The position numbers and the translations under genes are program-made. This document shows, one piece after another, positions 49,594 to 61,385 of a stretch of DNA of 64,000 nucleotides (position 1 is its first letter; each line of letters opens with the position of its first letter). The notes under the pieces are model-generated. The model ran no database searches, was not told where the DNA came from, and saw only the letters and a list, made by a program, of their open reading frames with translations. The stretch covers positions 25,052,501 to 25,116,500 of the forward strand of contig NC_091093.1 in assembly GCF_024713975.1 (NCBI RefSeq). Direction: 5' to 3'. The DNA comes from Paralichthys olivaceus. Lineage: Eukaryota > Chordata > Actinopteri > Pleuronectiformes > Paralichthyidae.

Positions 49594-52578
49594 ATGTTTA
49601 AGTCGAAACGCTCAGGTCTTGTACGGCGACTCTGGAGAAGCCGTCTGGTCACCGAGAGCGACGGGCGGGATGGAAGCAGAAGAGGTGAGGGGGCACGGAA
49701 CGGTCCGTGTGCAGGGAGACACTCAGGGAAGCTCCACAGACACGAGCAGCGGCCGGTGACACGCGCCGAGCCGTCTCCGGGACTCACGGGGGAGGCTGGG
49801 GACCTGACGGAGTGCGCGGAGAGGGAGGACGAGGAGCAGCCGGACGATGACCGCGGTGCCATGTGCGTCCGGGAGCACAGGGGCTCTCGGCCGGGACAGG
49901 AGGGCGACAGTAGTACGGTGACGTGTTGTTTGTTTGGGGAATGGGATCTCCGACCGCGGAGCCCTTACTGGGCCCCGAGGAAAGACAGAGGGGGGCCTTG
50001 TCAGTGCGCAACGAGGCATGCTGGGCTGGAGGATGAACTCGCGAGCACCGCTCATGTTTTTCTGAAGAGACTTAAGGAACGGTCTCTGGAGGCCCTGGCG
50101 AAGGCTGTGGACGCCAAAGGAGGGCTCCCCAGCGAGTGCGTCATGGTGCCGGGCACTGAGCTGCGGCTCGGTGCGCATCACATCTCTCCACAGTATCTCC
50201 TGTGTAAGCTGTACCGCTGGAGCGACCTGCCGCTCTCAGCCCACCTCAAGTCACTGTGCCACTGCCAGAGCTTTGGCGCAGTGGACAGCGCAAAGGTGTG
50301 CTGCAACCCCTATCACTACAGCCGCTTATGTGGGCCAGGTAAGGACACTAGAGGGAGGGGGGGTTCAACTCGAGGGTCCTGGCTCTACTGAGACCTTTTC
50401 CCCTCAGAAGAGACTTTTAAACTTTCAGTAAATATGTTATCCTGCAGTTCAACTTACACCTAATTACGCACCACTGATATTCAACCATCACATCTGCTTC
50501 AATGGAGGCTGAGACTCTCTGGTCCTCGATCAGGTGAACGACCCTGCAGACACACAGCAACATGTTTGTGAAGTGAAGTGCGTCACGATTTGAGTTTACA
50601 TACATGAAGATTTATGACCCATACAGTAACATGGGAGTTTTGGTCATTCCCAACATATCAGCTGTTCGTTTGCCTGCAGCTAAACAACCATGTTATTGTT
50701 GCGCCAGAAGCAGGAACAACTTGCACAAATTCTTTTCCTTCATCGCTGATGAAGTCGTGTTTTTATTGAACTCATGACAATCACACTAAAGCCCCGACAC
50801 TGGCACTCCTGAGGTCACCGATGCTGCACTTTGTAATCATCTTTTCATAACTCAGCTTTTACTACCGTCAAACAATACTTTGATTTCCTCTACACATTCC
50901 AAACTCATTACATGCACACACTTTTACATTTGCGTAAAACTTTGCTGCTTCCCACATCATCCAATTGAAGGTCGCTCTCAAGTTGCACTCAGGCTCTTTT
51001 TTCTCTGACAAGGAGGTCCTCCTCTTGTTATTTAGGTGAAGGAGTGCCGATAATATACAGTTTGCTTAGTGCTGGCGCCAGACTGACTCGCTGGGTATCT
51101 GACTGACTGAGGACTCCGGCAATTACTGGCTCTGCTCTTAAAGGGGCCGCAGCCACAAACCCATGTCCACTGTGGCCTGGAGACACTGGTCGTGCAGCAG
51201 CACTGAGCCTGTCAATGAAAGTGTCCTAGATGTGAAAGAAGCAATTTGACAACGTGCATGTGTGTTTTAAAGGAAAGAACAAATGTTTGAGAAGGAGACG
51301 ATACTTACTTACACAGGTTAGAGGAGTAATGAGGAATTACACATGTGAGAAAGTCTGAAAGACAAACAAGATAAGATTGTGAAGAAAGAGGGGCTGACCC
51401 CACCAACTCAAAATATACTCAGCCAAATTAAAAATAGTATCTTAGTTGTACATGTGTATATATTTTTTAAACCTGTCTACACAACGAGGACGCAAAAATG
51501 ACGACAAACGCTCAATTAGGTGGTCCAACGTGACGGCCTGTCGATGGTACAAAACCTAGTTATGAACGTGTCACCTCATGTGAAGCAGAATTGAACCAGA
51601 AACAAAAAGATCTGTGAACAAGTACATTCAGGCACCAAGTCTCTAGGTTATTAGCTGTAGAAACAGTTTTACTGAGTAAGAGACACAATTATATTGGTTT
51701 GTAGTAAGAGTGATTCTTGATGGATGATTATTAGAATTATTTAAGTTCAACGAACATGCAGGTGAAAACATAACCTCTAGGTGGAGGTGATAACTGACTA
51801 CGCAGTGACTTTGTATTAACTTTTCAAACTGTAGCTGTTTTTGTTGATTCAGTTGTTTTTTTGCAGATAATTTAGGATCAAGACCACACAGCCTTTATTT
51901 TAACCTTCATTCCTGTTGTATTTCCAGAATCACCTCCTCCTCCATACTCTCTGTCCCGATCAGACGAACACAAGCCACTGGGTGAGTTTGGAAAAAAAAA
52001 GGCTATCGCATCATAAACCAGGGTGGTGTCAACATTGTATTTTTAGACTGGAAACACAGATTAACAGTGAAAAGCTGCTTGTGCTGAAAGTGACACAGAG
52101 TTAGTAAAGCCTTATCTGTGCCCGTCGTCCCTTCAGGTGAGCACGACATGGAGTTAATAACAGGGAGGCTCTGTGTGTGCTAATAAAGCAGTCTGAGGCC
52201 ACAACCAGTGCTATTTTCATTAGTGATTTATTTGACAAAAACCTTTTCGATCCATTAATTGATGCTGCATATCAAAAATGTCATAAAATTCCAAGATGCC
52301 TTCAAGTAGCTTTTCTTTCTAACACGAGGCCAGTTCCCAAAACAGTTTGTTATCATATAAATCTTAAAAATAATTAAATAAATATAAAACTACAGAACGT
52401 GTGTGATTTTCCTGCTCTATAAATAAGTGAATTACTTGTTAAGTTATAATCTGGATCTCATTCTTCTTCTATATGTTTGTTGTTTTTCTACTTTCACCAG
52501 ACTCAACTCTGTCTTACACTGAAACTGTGCCCCCCCCCCTTGCCAGTCCGCCTCACATCATGCCAAGAGACTACACAG
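49594..52578 (+). CDS. smad6: smad6, inhibitory Smad, exons 1-3 (5' partial gene)
   Basis: Exons: 49594-50338, 51928-51981, 52501-52578 (292 codons in window, open at the right). The start MFKSKRSGLVRRLWRSRLV is the SMAD6 N-terminus. A variable, Arg/Glu-rich linker contains TVTCCLFGEWD. The divergent MH1 domain (about 145-248) includes LKRLKERSLEALAKAV and the zinc-ligand region LCHCQSF..VCCNPYHYSRLCGP. Exon 2 encodes ESPPPPYSLSRSDEHKPL with the PPxY motif that binds Smurf WW domains, and exon 3 encodes DSTLSYTET. The MH2 exon is absent up to 64000. Known role: BMP-induced inhibitor that blocks type I receptors and Smad1-Smad4 assembly. The residues around the C10 run in exon 3 should be read with care, since a homopolymer error would shift the frame. 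SMAD6 is preferred over SMAD7 by the N-terminus. Paralogue a or b is unresolved. Confidence 0.95.
51074..51088 (+). promoter_or_regulatory. smad6: BMP-element-like motif in smad6 intron 1
   Basis: GGCGCCA followed by four bases and GACT. The BMP activating-element consensus is GGCGCCA-N4-GNCV, so only the last position differs. It is isolated in otherwise CpG-poor intron. Confidence 0.35.
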
Positions 52579-52710
52579 GTGAGTCACATGAACTCTGTGA
52601 CCAGGCACATGTATGATGCTGCACGTCGATGTGTGTCCCTGAAGAAAGAGCTGCTGCTCCCTCATATCAGTGTGGAGGCTCAAATGGGAAACAAAGTTTT
52701 TCTGAGTTAT

Positions 52711-52738
52711 ACGTGTGTGTGTGTGTGTGTGTGTGTGT
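52711..52738. repeat. (GT)n microsatellite
   Basis: A GT run of 14 units, 130 bp downstream of smad6 exon 3. Confidence 0.95.
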
Positions 52739-54281
52739 AAACACAGCCTTCATCTACTCTTTGAAGGTTTATATAAAATAGTGAATTACATTAGCTGGGG
52801 TGATTATGTTGTGTTGTGCTTTCCTTCCTATTTTCAAAAGCTGTTAAGAACCAAAAACTCCCCTCCATAAAGTTGTCAGGGAGGTATGGAGAGCTCGGAG
52901 GGGTTCTGGGGTCTGTCACTATTGAGATGGCACAGCAGTGTAGCCTTTCTCTCTCCCTATGTTTTCTCCACAGCAAAAAAATTTTTCTCTGGGATGAAGC
53001 TGCAATAAGATCCCTGTGCATACTCCCAATCCCCTTTGCCTCTCAAACCACCCATCCCCCTCTTTCCCTCTTTCTTCCCTCAAATCCCTCCATTCCTCTC
53101 GGCAATTGAGCAGTGGAAAGAGACTGGCATTTTGGGGGCGGGGGAGCCGAGCAGCTCTGATGAGGCGGAGGTGTAGAGTTTTGTGTGCGTGTGTATATCG
53201 GGTGGGGGGGTTGGGGGGGTCGCTGTGGGCTGAGGGCTGAGTTTGGACAGGAAACAGCCCCCTCTAGATGATGAAACTGGAGCTTTATTTGTTTACGTGC
53301 CTGGGTCGGGTGGAGAGGTGCTTGTAGCGTTAGAAGAAACCCACAAACCCACTGGATGAAGCCTCCCCAGGCTCACTTGTGGATGGTGTTGAGAGGTGAA
53401 TGGGCAGCGATTAAGTCTGTGTAGTGTTGTCACTGCATCGCAGACCTGTCGGAGTCCTCTGAGAGAGACACCGACGTGATTCCAAGAAACCTCCTCCTTG
53501 TTGATGTTTAGAGTTGTCGTGTTTAGAGCAGAGCTGTAAGCAGCCTTTTACAAATACTGAAGTCACTTTCAGATTTTCCTTGTTTTGCTTATTCAATGAA
53601 CTGTTCACTTGTCCTTTCCGGGCTTTTAAATTCACAACTGTTGCAGAGTCTGCTTCACACTGTCAGGAGATGAAACCTCCAGTTATATTCAACTTTTTTA
53701 GATTAGAAGTGGTCAAAATGAAATACATCGAGTCTTATAATTACACCAAAAACCCTTAAAACACCCCAAAACAAATAAAGTCTCCTTCAAGTACCAGAGA
53801 GGAACATTGTGAGCTTATTCTCCTGTCAACCCGTATATAGCCGCCTTTGTTGTTGTTTCTGGCTGACGCTCATTACATTGAGTGGGCATGAGAGCAAAGT
53901 TATCTGTGACTTCATAGTTTTTGCACATATCTGCACAGAAATGGGAGTTTTTGAAAATCTGCACAAGGCGTTTGTAAAAATCAACATTTTAGCGACATCA
54001 CACATTATTTGCATGTGGACGAGAAGCCCAAAGACAGAGAGCTGTGGCTGATCGTGTATAGAGGCCGTGCGTGTCGACCAGAGGCGTGAGGATAATCATT
54101 GCTTTACTGTGTTTGAAATCTGTGTTTAAAAATCATCAAGTCTGTTCTGTCAAGGTCAAAAGTCAGTTTGTGATATTGAGCCTCTCCAAGCTGTAGTAGT
54201 AGTGGGAGTAGTGAGACAGAGGACACGTCCTATTGTTTTGCCCGGTGAAACGAGTGGATATAGATCAGTCTTCTGACAAGA

Positions 54282-54333
54282 TGTGTGTGTGTGTGAGTGT
54301 TTGGGTGAGTCTGTGTGTGAGTGCGTGTGCGTG

Positions 54334-54382
<49 letters not shown>
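54282..54382. repeat. Compound (TG)n microsatellite, about 100 bp
   Basis: TG units interrupted by GAGTGT, GGGTGAG and GCATG steps, then a pure TG block of about 22 units to 54382. Confidence 0.95.
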
Positions 54383-54384
<2 letters not shown>

Positions 54385-55009
54385 TCTCTGATCCCCTGCC
54401 CCCCACGCCGGAACACTGGAGCCGAGAACTGGAGAGAGCGTGAGTGGGAGCGAGACTTGGCTAAACGGAGGTAGCCAAGAAATCTGCATGCAGCTATTGT
54501 TGTTAACTTTGACAGGTTATGAAACTCCTGCGTCGAGAGAATGAGGGGAAACAAGCCGAGCACGAAGCTTATTTCAACATGTATCAAAGAATCGACTGCA
54601 GCTTAAAAACCCCTCGATGCTGGTTGGATCTTTCAAGAGTGTAAATGAATCTTTTTGTGTGTAGATGATCCTCTGGCACATCATCCAAAGCCTGTGATGT
54701 TTTCTTTAGAACAAATACAAGCATTGAACATGTGCTGCGGCGCTTTAACATCTTTTTTTTTTTTTATTCATTTAAAGCCAGCTCTGTACCTTAGCTTAGA
54801 GAAAAAGAAGGCTGCTGGAGGGTGTGGTCCATACATACCTCTGCCCTGTTCTCCTTTATCATTCAATCAGTTAACGTTCCCTTTAAACTGCAGCAGAAAG
54901 CTGCGGCTCTGAAAAGGGAAACGTCTACTGGAAGTTAAGTAGACTCATATCTCCTCGGACCATCCCTGTATGACTCCAACAAAACATGTCATTCACTTGC
55001 ATGTTGTCA

Positions 55010-55052
55010 GTGTGTGTGTGTGTATGTGTGTGTGTGTGTGTGTGTGTCTGTG
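55010..55052. repeat. (GT)n microsatellite with TATG/TCTG interruptions
   Basis: About 20 GT units interrupted once by TATG and once by TCTG, in smad6 intron 3. Confidence 0.9.
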
Positions 55053-55400
55053 TTTGTAACAAGGAGAGAGACAGGGAGGAATTTCTATCTGACTTAGTGA
55101 TAAGATCGTCTCAGAGTACTCGCATAGGGGTGCTATCAGGACAAACACATGCACGCACACACACACACGTTTTTGTCTTACTGCATTTGTGGAGACCAGT
55201 CATTGACATACCTCCTCCTGACCATCACAACACCAACCCTTTCCCAAAACTTCATTCTAACCAGTAAACAAAATCCTCTTAATCCTCAAACTGCCAATCG
55301 AATGTGTGGGGTCCAGTGTTTTGGTCCCCGCAGAGCTGGCAAAACCTCAACACAGTGGGGTGATGGTTTTTGGACTCCACGAATACAGTGGAGCAAGGCC

Positions 55401-55467
<67 letters not shown>
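55401..55467. repeat. (CA)n microsatellite with CAGA interruptions
   Basis: A CA run with two ACAGAC steps. It follows a segment (about 55290-55400) that contains GTGTGGGGTCCAGTG and is otherwise unremarkable. Confidence 0.95.
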
Positions 55468-55468
<1 letters not shown>

Positions 55469-56080
55469 ATAAGCTGCTTTTAGACACGCACTGGACTCCA
55501 CAGTTCTTTTCAGTTATCTCTGGCCTCCTAGTACAATGTCCGTAGACATTCAGAGGAAAACAAATATCTCCGGGTGAAAAAGCAGCGACAAACACGTATA
55601 TGACACAATCATGTGATCTCTGTAGCAGAGTTAATACATCACATCCTGCCTCCGTCTGTTGCGCCCGGCTGCTCCGCCCCTCGCCTGAATGAGATGGAGG
55701 ATTTCTTGCCGTTGTGATTGCGTCTGTGCAGAGAACCTCCCGTTGTGTTGTTCATGTGTGAAAGGCAAACTTGTGGGTAAACTTCGTAGCCAATTCTCCG
55801 GATTTTACCCTCAGGTCCTGTCTGAAAACAGCTAAACTCACCAATCACATGATTTGCTGAAATGTTCCTGTTCTTTACTCTTGTAATTGATGTATAGATA
55901 GAAGTCACATGTCTGCTGTTCACCGTATTGGACAATGCTTATGTTGCCCTCTTTCTAAATACACATTTTCTGGAATATCTGCACTATTTCCTACCGCTGC
56001 CTTCCTTCAACATATTTTTCTCTTCTGGTTACAGCACAGGAATAACCTATAATCATTACCAGTGTTCGCCAGTGTTCCTG

Positions 56081-56110
56081 TGGCGCAGTTGGTCGGTCGC
56101 TAACGGTCAC
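56081..56110 (+). mobile_element. tRNA-like A-box, possible SINE head fragment
   Basis: TGGCGCAGTTGG at 56081-56092 matches the RNA polymerase III A-box consensus TGGCnnAGTnGG exactly and is followed by a tRNA-like loop (TCGGTCGCTAACGGTCACG). I see no convincing B-box (GGTTCGAnnCC) in the next 80 bp, so this is not an intact tRNA gene. It may be a decayed tRNA-derived SINE or chance. Confidence 0.3.
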
Positions 56111-59100
56111 GATATTTGGCGATGATGCCGGTCATTTTGTTTTACGGGTCACATGCTTTCCAACTAATTTCCTGGAACCCAAACAAAATTACAAGGAGAT
56201 ATTTCTAAGAAAAGCTTTTTATTAATTAAATGAAAAGGGAAATGGAGAAAATGTTGGTCGTTACAGTTGTTAAGTACCTGCCCATAAGGAAACCCCAGGA
56301 CATTATGTGAGAAAGATTTAATGAAACAGTGTTAATATCCACCAGAGAGAGCAACAAATCCTGCAGTTTGAATTACACAGAAAAAGGGCCGGACTAAGTC
56401 TCTTTACTTTTATAAAAGTATTTCTCAATTTCCATTATAATCAGTAACAGTCACAGCCAAATGCCTGCATGAATTTATTACCCCCCGTTGCACTAACGTC
56501 CTTGAGCTTAATGAATTTATAATCAATTGACTGATTAATCATAGAAGAAAATCAATGGACTTATTCTGTGCAACCAAACAGATCAAGATGTACAAAAACC
56601 CATGACAGGATTCCTCTAAAGATATTTCTGTCCGCCTCAGTACATCGATAGTACTAAGAAGTAAACGTAATAACTTGTACATCTGCTTTGTAATCAACGC
56701 ACAACAGTAAACTTTTGAAGTGTTTACAGTGGCATTATATTTATCGTGAAGGATCAATAGTCTGTAAGGACGATGCCAGAGAGTTAGCGATGCCATCTTT
56801 TGTCATCCTCGTAACCGTTAAACATTTGTCCACCTTGTCGTCATTAGGTTCTGGCTTTTGAACATGTGGAAACAAGTAGAGCAATAATACTTAGTGGACA
56901 TTAGTAACGGTGTGGATGCAGTGAATTAAGACAAGAGGTCTGCTCCCTCTCTGCTCAGTAATCATATTTTGGTGGCTTGTTTGCTTAAGCAGAGCAAGGT
57001 ATCAGCCAAACATCCTGTCTCAAAGCCCTGTCTGCACTCGCTGCAGCATTAACCCTATGAATCGGCCCTTTGACTGATGGGGCACGGCCCAGGAATGTTG
57101 GGAAATTGGGAAGGTGAGGGGGAGTATAGGGTCTCGGAGTGAAAGAGGTGGGAGGCGGGGGGGATAAGAGGGTCTGACTCCGGAGAGTGACACCTGATAC
57201 ATGTTTGAACATATCGCCGTTAATACTTAAGAAACGCGGAGCTGAGCCGACATTCTTGGATGTTTGGGAGACAGTTTTTAAGAGTTGGTCTGCGCCATCA
57301 GTTGAGAGAGTGTGAAGCCTCCCAGGTCAGTCCAGGTTGACACAGTTGGACAAGGATTTGTAAATCATCTACTGAGACTCTCTGAGGTAGAGATTTGACG
57401 CTCGGAAGCATGAATATTTAACGAGACACCTTTGCAGAAAAGTGAAAATCATTCCAATGGTGCGTCAAAGTCCCGAGACGCTGAAAGACAGTGCAAAGAC
57501 AAAACGTAAACACCCACATTCTGCTTCGTCCCAAGAGAATCAGTCTGTCTGTGTCTGGACGGGTCCTCGCAGTGACTTGAACCTCCAGCCTGTTTGCTGG
57601 CACACGTACAACACTTGCTCTTATGCCTGACTGAGACACATTAGACTATGGAATTCAACATCAAGTGCTGGCCCATTAACCATTTGCCATTTCCTCAAAT
57701 ATTTTCCATCACGGCTCGTTTTCCCTACAAGCAGCCTTCGTCGCAGAGCAGAGCGCAACTCAGAACTCTTTTATGTCAGTTTGTCTTTTTATGTATTTTT
57801 TTTTACACATGTTTGGTCTAATGCCAGAATGTTAACACTGTTATTACAACCATGTCTCCAAGAATTTATAGTTTATTAACAATATGCCGTAGTAAATATA
57901 TTTGGACAGAAATGTTTAAGACTTCTATTAAGTTAATGAGGGATTGTTGTTGCAAGACATAAATTGTTGACATGAAAATACATTAGTGAAATGTTCACTG
58001 AGCATTTTTCATTTGTTTCCTCCTCAAACATCCAACTTGAATACATCTGCTCATGTGACTACAATGTTTATTTAGTCACTGTCTTGTCACAGTATGTTGA
58101 TATAAAATTACACATCACAATGTCCAATTAATGTCCAGTATTCAACAATGCAAAAGCCAATGATCAACATGACCCAGAGCCTGCGTAGGAGATAAGATAG
58201 TCCCTCATAAAATAAATAATATTAATTAGAAATTAATGAGCAACTTTATTGACTAAATAAATCATCGGTTAAAGTGGAACAATAGCTCTTATCTTATCAT
58301 ATCATCATTTCATGCGCTTTTAATCACTTTTGTGTAATCATGTGCTGTTACTCTATGAAATAAAAAACTACAACATGGTTATTTCCATTGAGGGTTAATC
58401 CATGAACAGGATTGATACAGAGAAAACTGCTGTAAATTCAATCCTGAAATATGTGATTATCTTAAACTTTTCTGAACGTGTAGAGAAGTGAGGAGACAGA
58501 AGCTGAACGAGGCTTTAACGTTGACGTGTCTGTCAGTGCAGATACGAGTCCATGTCAGAAAGATGGTTTCTGTGTCATCCGACAAGAAAAGCAGAAATTA
58601 AAGAAAAATGCAAAGCGACATATTTATTTATTTCCATTGTTTGTCATTCTCTCAAAACTAATAGAAGGAGCACTGCATTGTGTATTTGTGCAAAGCCTGT
58701 AATGCAGATGGTTACAGATATATTTACAGGGAATGCAGATGCATGTTTCAAATATTTCGATTAACTCAATATCTACAGTGTATTTACAAAGTGTAACACT
58801 TCCGTAGAAATACAGATCGTGAAGTAAAAGTTGTCTTTTTGCTCTTCATCTTTATTCTTGTCATACTTAAGCCCACTTTTACAGATTTACGTCCTCAGTG
58901 TAAACTTTACTTCTGTCCTCGTGGATGATCTAGATATTCTTAGTTGTCTGAAAAATGCCCTCAGTTTAGCCTCAGCTGTTAGTTTTACTCACTCCTTTGC
59001 TCTTTTTCTTTCTCTCGTCTTCCCTCTCACTGTTATTTGCTCCCTCTCTCTTTCGGTCCATGTTGTCAGCCCATCACAATTTAAAATAAGGTTTAAATTA

Positions 59101-61024
59101 CAGGACTGGCTGTGGCTTTCCGTTGTTCCCTCAGAGTTTTTGCCAGCTCGCAATTTGGATTTTAATGGAATGCTGCCATGCTGCTGAACCTAAAGATTCT
59201 TTGCAGATGTCGAGAGGCTCTGACTCTATGAAAAGTAGGAAACTGTCGCCCGTGCTTGTGAGCTCGCAGAATTAGGACCAAAGTTTATTTGAGGAAAGCA
59301 ACATTTCAAGCAGTTTTTGGGCGATGGAGCTGCTGTTGTTGTAGTGAGAACAAGCGTGTGATTGTTTGCTGAGAATAATATTGGAAACCACATAGACAGT
59401 AAAACACATCCAGTATTTCAGCTGGACTCTGTGAGTTTGATAAGAAATATAAGGCCATGTTTGAAATTTCTGAAAAATAAAGACATTTTCAATAAAGCTA
59501 TAATTTTTTTAATATAATCTCTTGTTAGATGCTGCTCTAGACGCTTTTATACGTGAGACGTTGCAGTAATTTGTATCGTTCATTTTAGCATTAAATACAC
59601 TAGATGACTTGGAGATAGACACAATATTGACTATCTATGTTTACACTGAAATCATTGTTCGAGTAATTTGAGTTGTTGCATTTAAATCACTTGATTTCAT
59701 TTCAATGATGAGCCATTTGTTGCCATGACTAAAACCCTGTCCATGGTTTCTGCTTGTCCTTGAAAGGCTGCAGTCATGGACTTGCTTGTTTTCATGCTAT
59801 ATGAGGGGGTTTGCATACTCAGACACATTCCAAAGATAATATACAGTAATGATGACTTCTGAAAAGCAAGAAGAAGTGCTCTTTTGTTTGTATGTCTGGC
59901 AGTTTACATACACTCCATGTGCCGTTGGCATGTTGAGGTCAGTTCAGATTTTTACTCAGGTCACATGAATCCTTGAAAACTTAGAGGATGATATACATGT
60001 CACGTGGAATAAATCGTACATGCAGAGACACAAACAATACTTTTGCTACAAATATTTCTGCTTAAATTGCATATATGTACGTTTTAACTATTGCTACTTA
60101 GCCAATGCTAGCATGAGCAAAATTACTTGCCAATGTATTACAATTGTTCAAAAATTGAGCATCAAATTTTATTCCTTTACCCCCCCAGAGTTGTTTCCAG
60201 CTACGGAAAACAAAAGCAACTCAAACGCATGCGTTTCTGTCATTTCTGTCACTTATTTGTATCTATTATTAGCATGCTAACCTGCTAGCCCCAGCCCAGG
60301 CTGCCCATTTAATCACTGACTAATCACTGCTTTCAGACATACACAACTCTAGACGCTTCTGAAATTATCTGCAGGGCCTGTATGTGAGAACGCAAATGTC
60401 GGTTGCTCGACATTCTGCAGACTTTCTGATACCAGCCCCCTAATAACCCTGGAGAATGTCCGAGTGAGCCCTTGTGAGAATACAGCAGGAGTACGTCTGT
60501 AGAATTCACCGTGTTGATGATGATTCCGACACAGATTCCGACACAAAACTGAAAAAAACACACAAAGAGTACAAATATCTCAGGAAGAAAAAGAGGTACA
60601 TACTTGTAGAGGGAGCTGAGGAAGTGTCAAATAAAGACAACAAGATCTGAGAGCTTTTGGTGATATGAACAAACAATTTGTCATCAAAAATTTGGGACCG
60701 CTGGTATAGTTCTGTCTCCTGCATCTTCTACCCAGACGGCACCCTTTGCCTGAACACTCCAGAGATTTTCCTGCTGCGAACACGTCTCACCCAGAGAATC
60801 TCCGATTGCGTTGTTCATATTTGGAAGACAACCTGCAGAGAAAGTTAATGCATTAAAACGGCTTCTGATAGCTTGAGGGTCATTGCAGTGTCCAGTCTGC
60901 CCCGAAGACGTAGATCATCTCTGAGTGAATGATAAAACCTGTTTGTTAACTGTTAGCTGAAGCTCTTGACCATCGTCACCACTACCTGTGCACTGTAACT
61001 ATGTTCAACGGCAGAGAAAACTTA

Positions 61025-61385
61025 AAAGTCCAGTGTGTAAGATTTAGGTGAAAGGGAACTATCGGCAGAAATGTAATGTAGAATAATCCTCATGATGTTT
61101 TCAGGAGTTTGTTTCATCTAAATTGTATGAATTGTAGTTTTTTTTACCCCAGAAAAGACCATTTATATTCAAATACTTTATATTTACATCGAGGGGACCC
61201 TCTCCACAGAGGCCGCCATGTTTTTTACATTAGTCCAGACTGAACAAACTAAACACCTTGAGTTTTTATGAGAATTAAAGGCTACCACAGGTTCTTTTTC
61301 ATGTTTGGAAGGAGAGGGTGAGGTGAGGGGTGTTCACATGTAATTTCAACACTAGATATCTCAAGATTCTACACACTGTACCTTT
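61025..61385. mobile_element. MITE family A, copy 5 (reverse orientation)
   Basis: Ends AAAGTCCAGTGTGTAAGATT and TACACACTGTACCTTT. The interior carries CGAGGGGACCCTCTCCACAG, GCCGCCATGTTT and TTCAACACTAGATATCTCAA. It is inserted in smad6 intron 3 and very close in sequence to copy 4. Confidence 0.88.

Noticed and set aside
49227-49862. A 211-codon minus-strand frame
   Set aside because: It is antisense to smad6 leader and exon 1. High GC with few stops explains it.
56081-56160. A tRNA gene
   Set aside because: A-box only. There is no B-box and no cloverleaf pairing that I can see.
58831-59187. A 118-codon hydrophobic plus-strand frame in smad6 intron 3
   Set aside because: Ser/Leu-rich translation of T/C-rich sequence, with no splice signals or family match.
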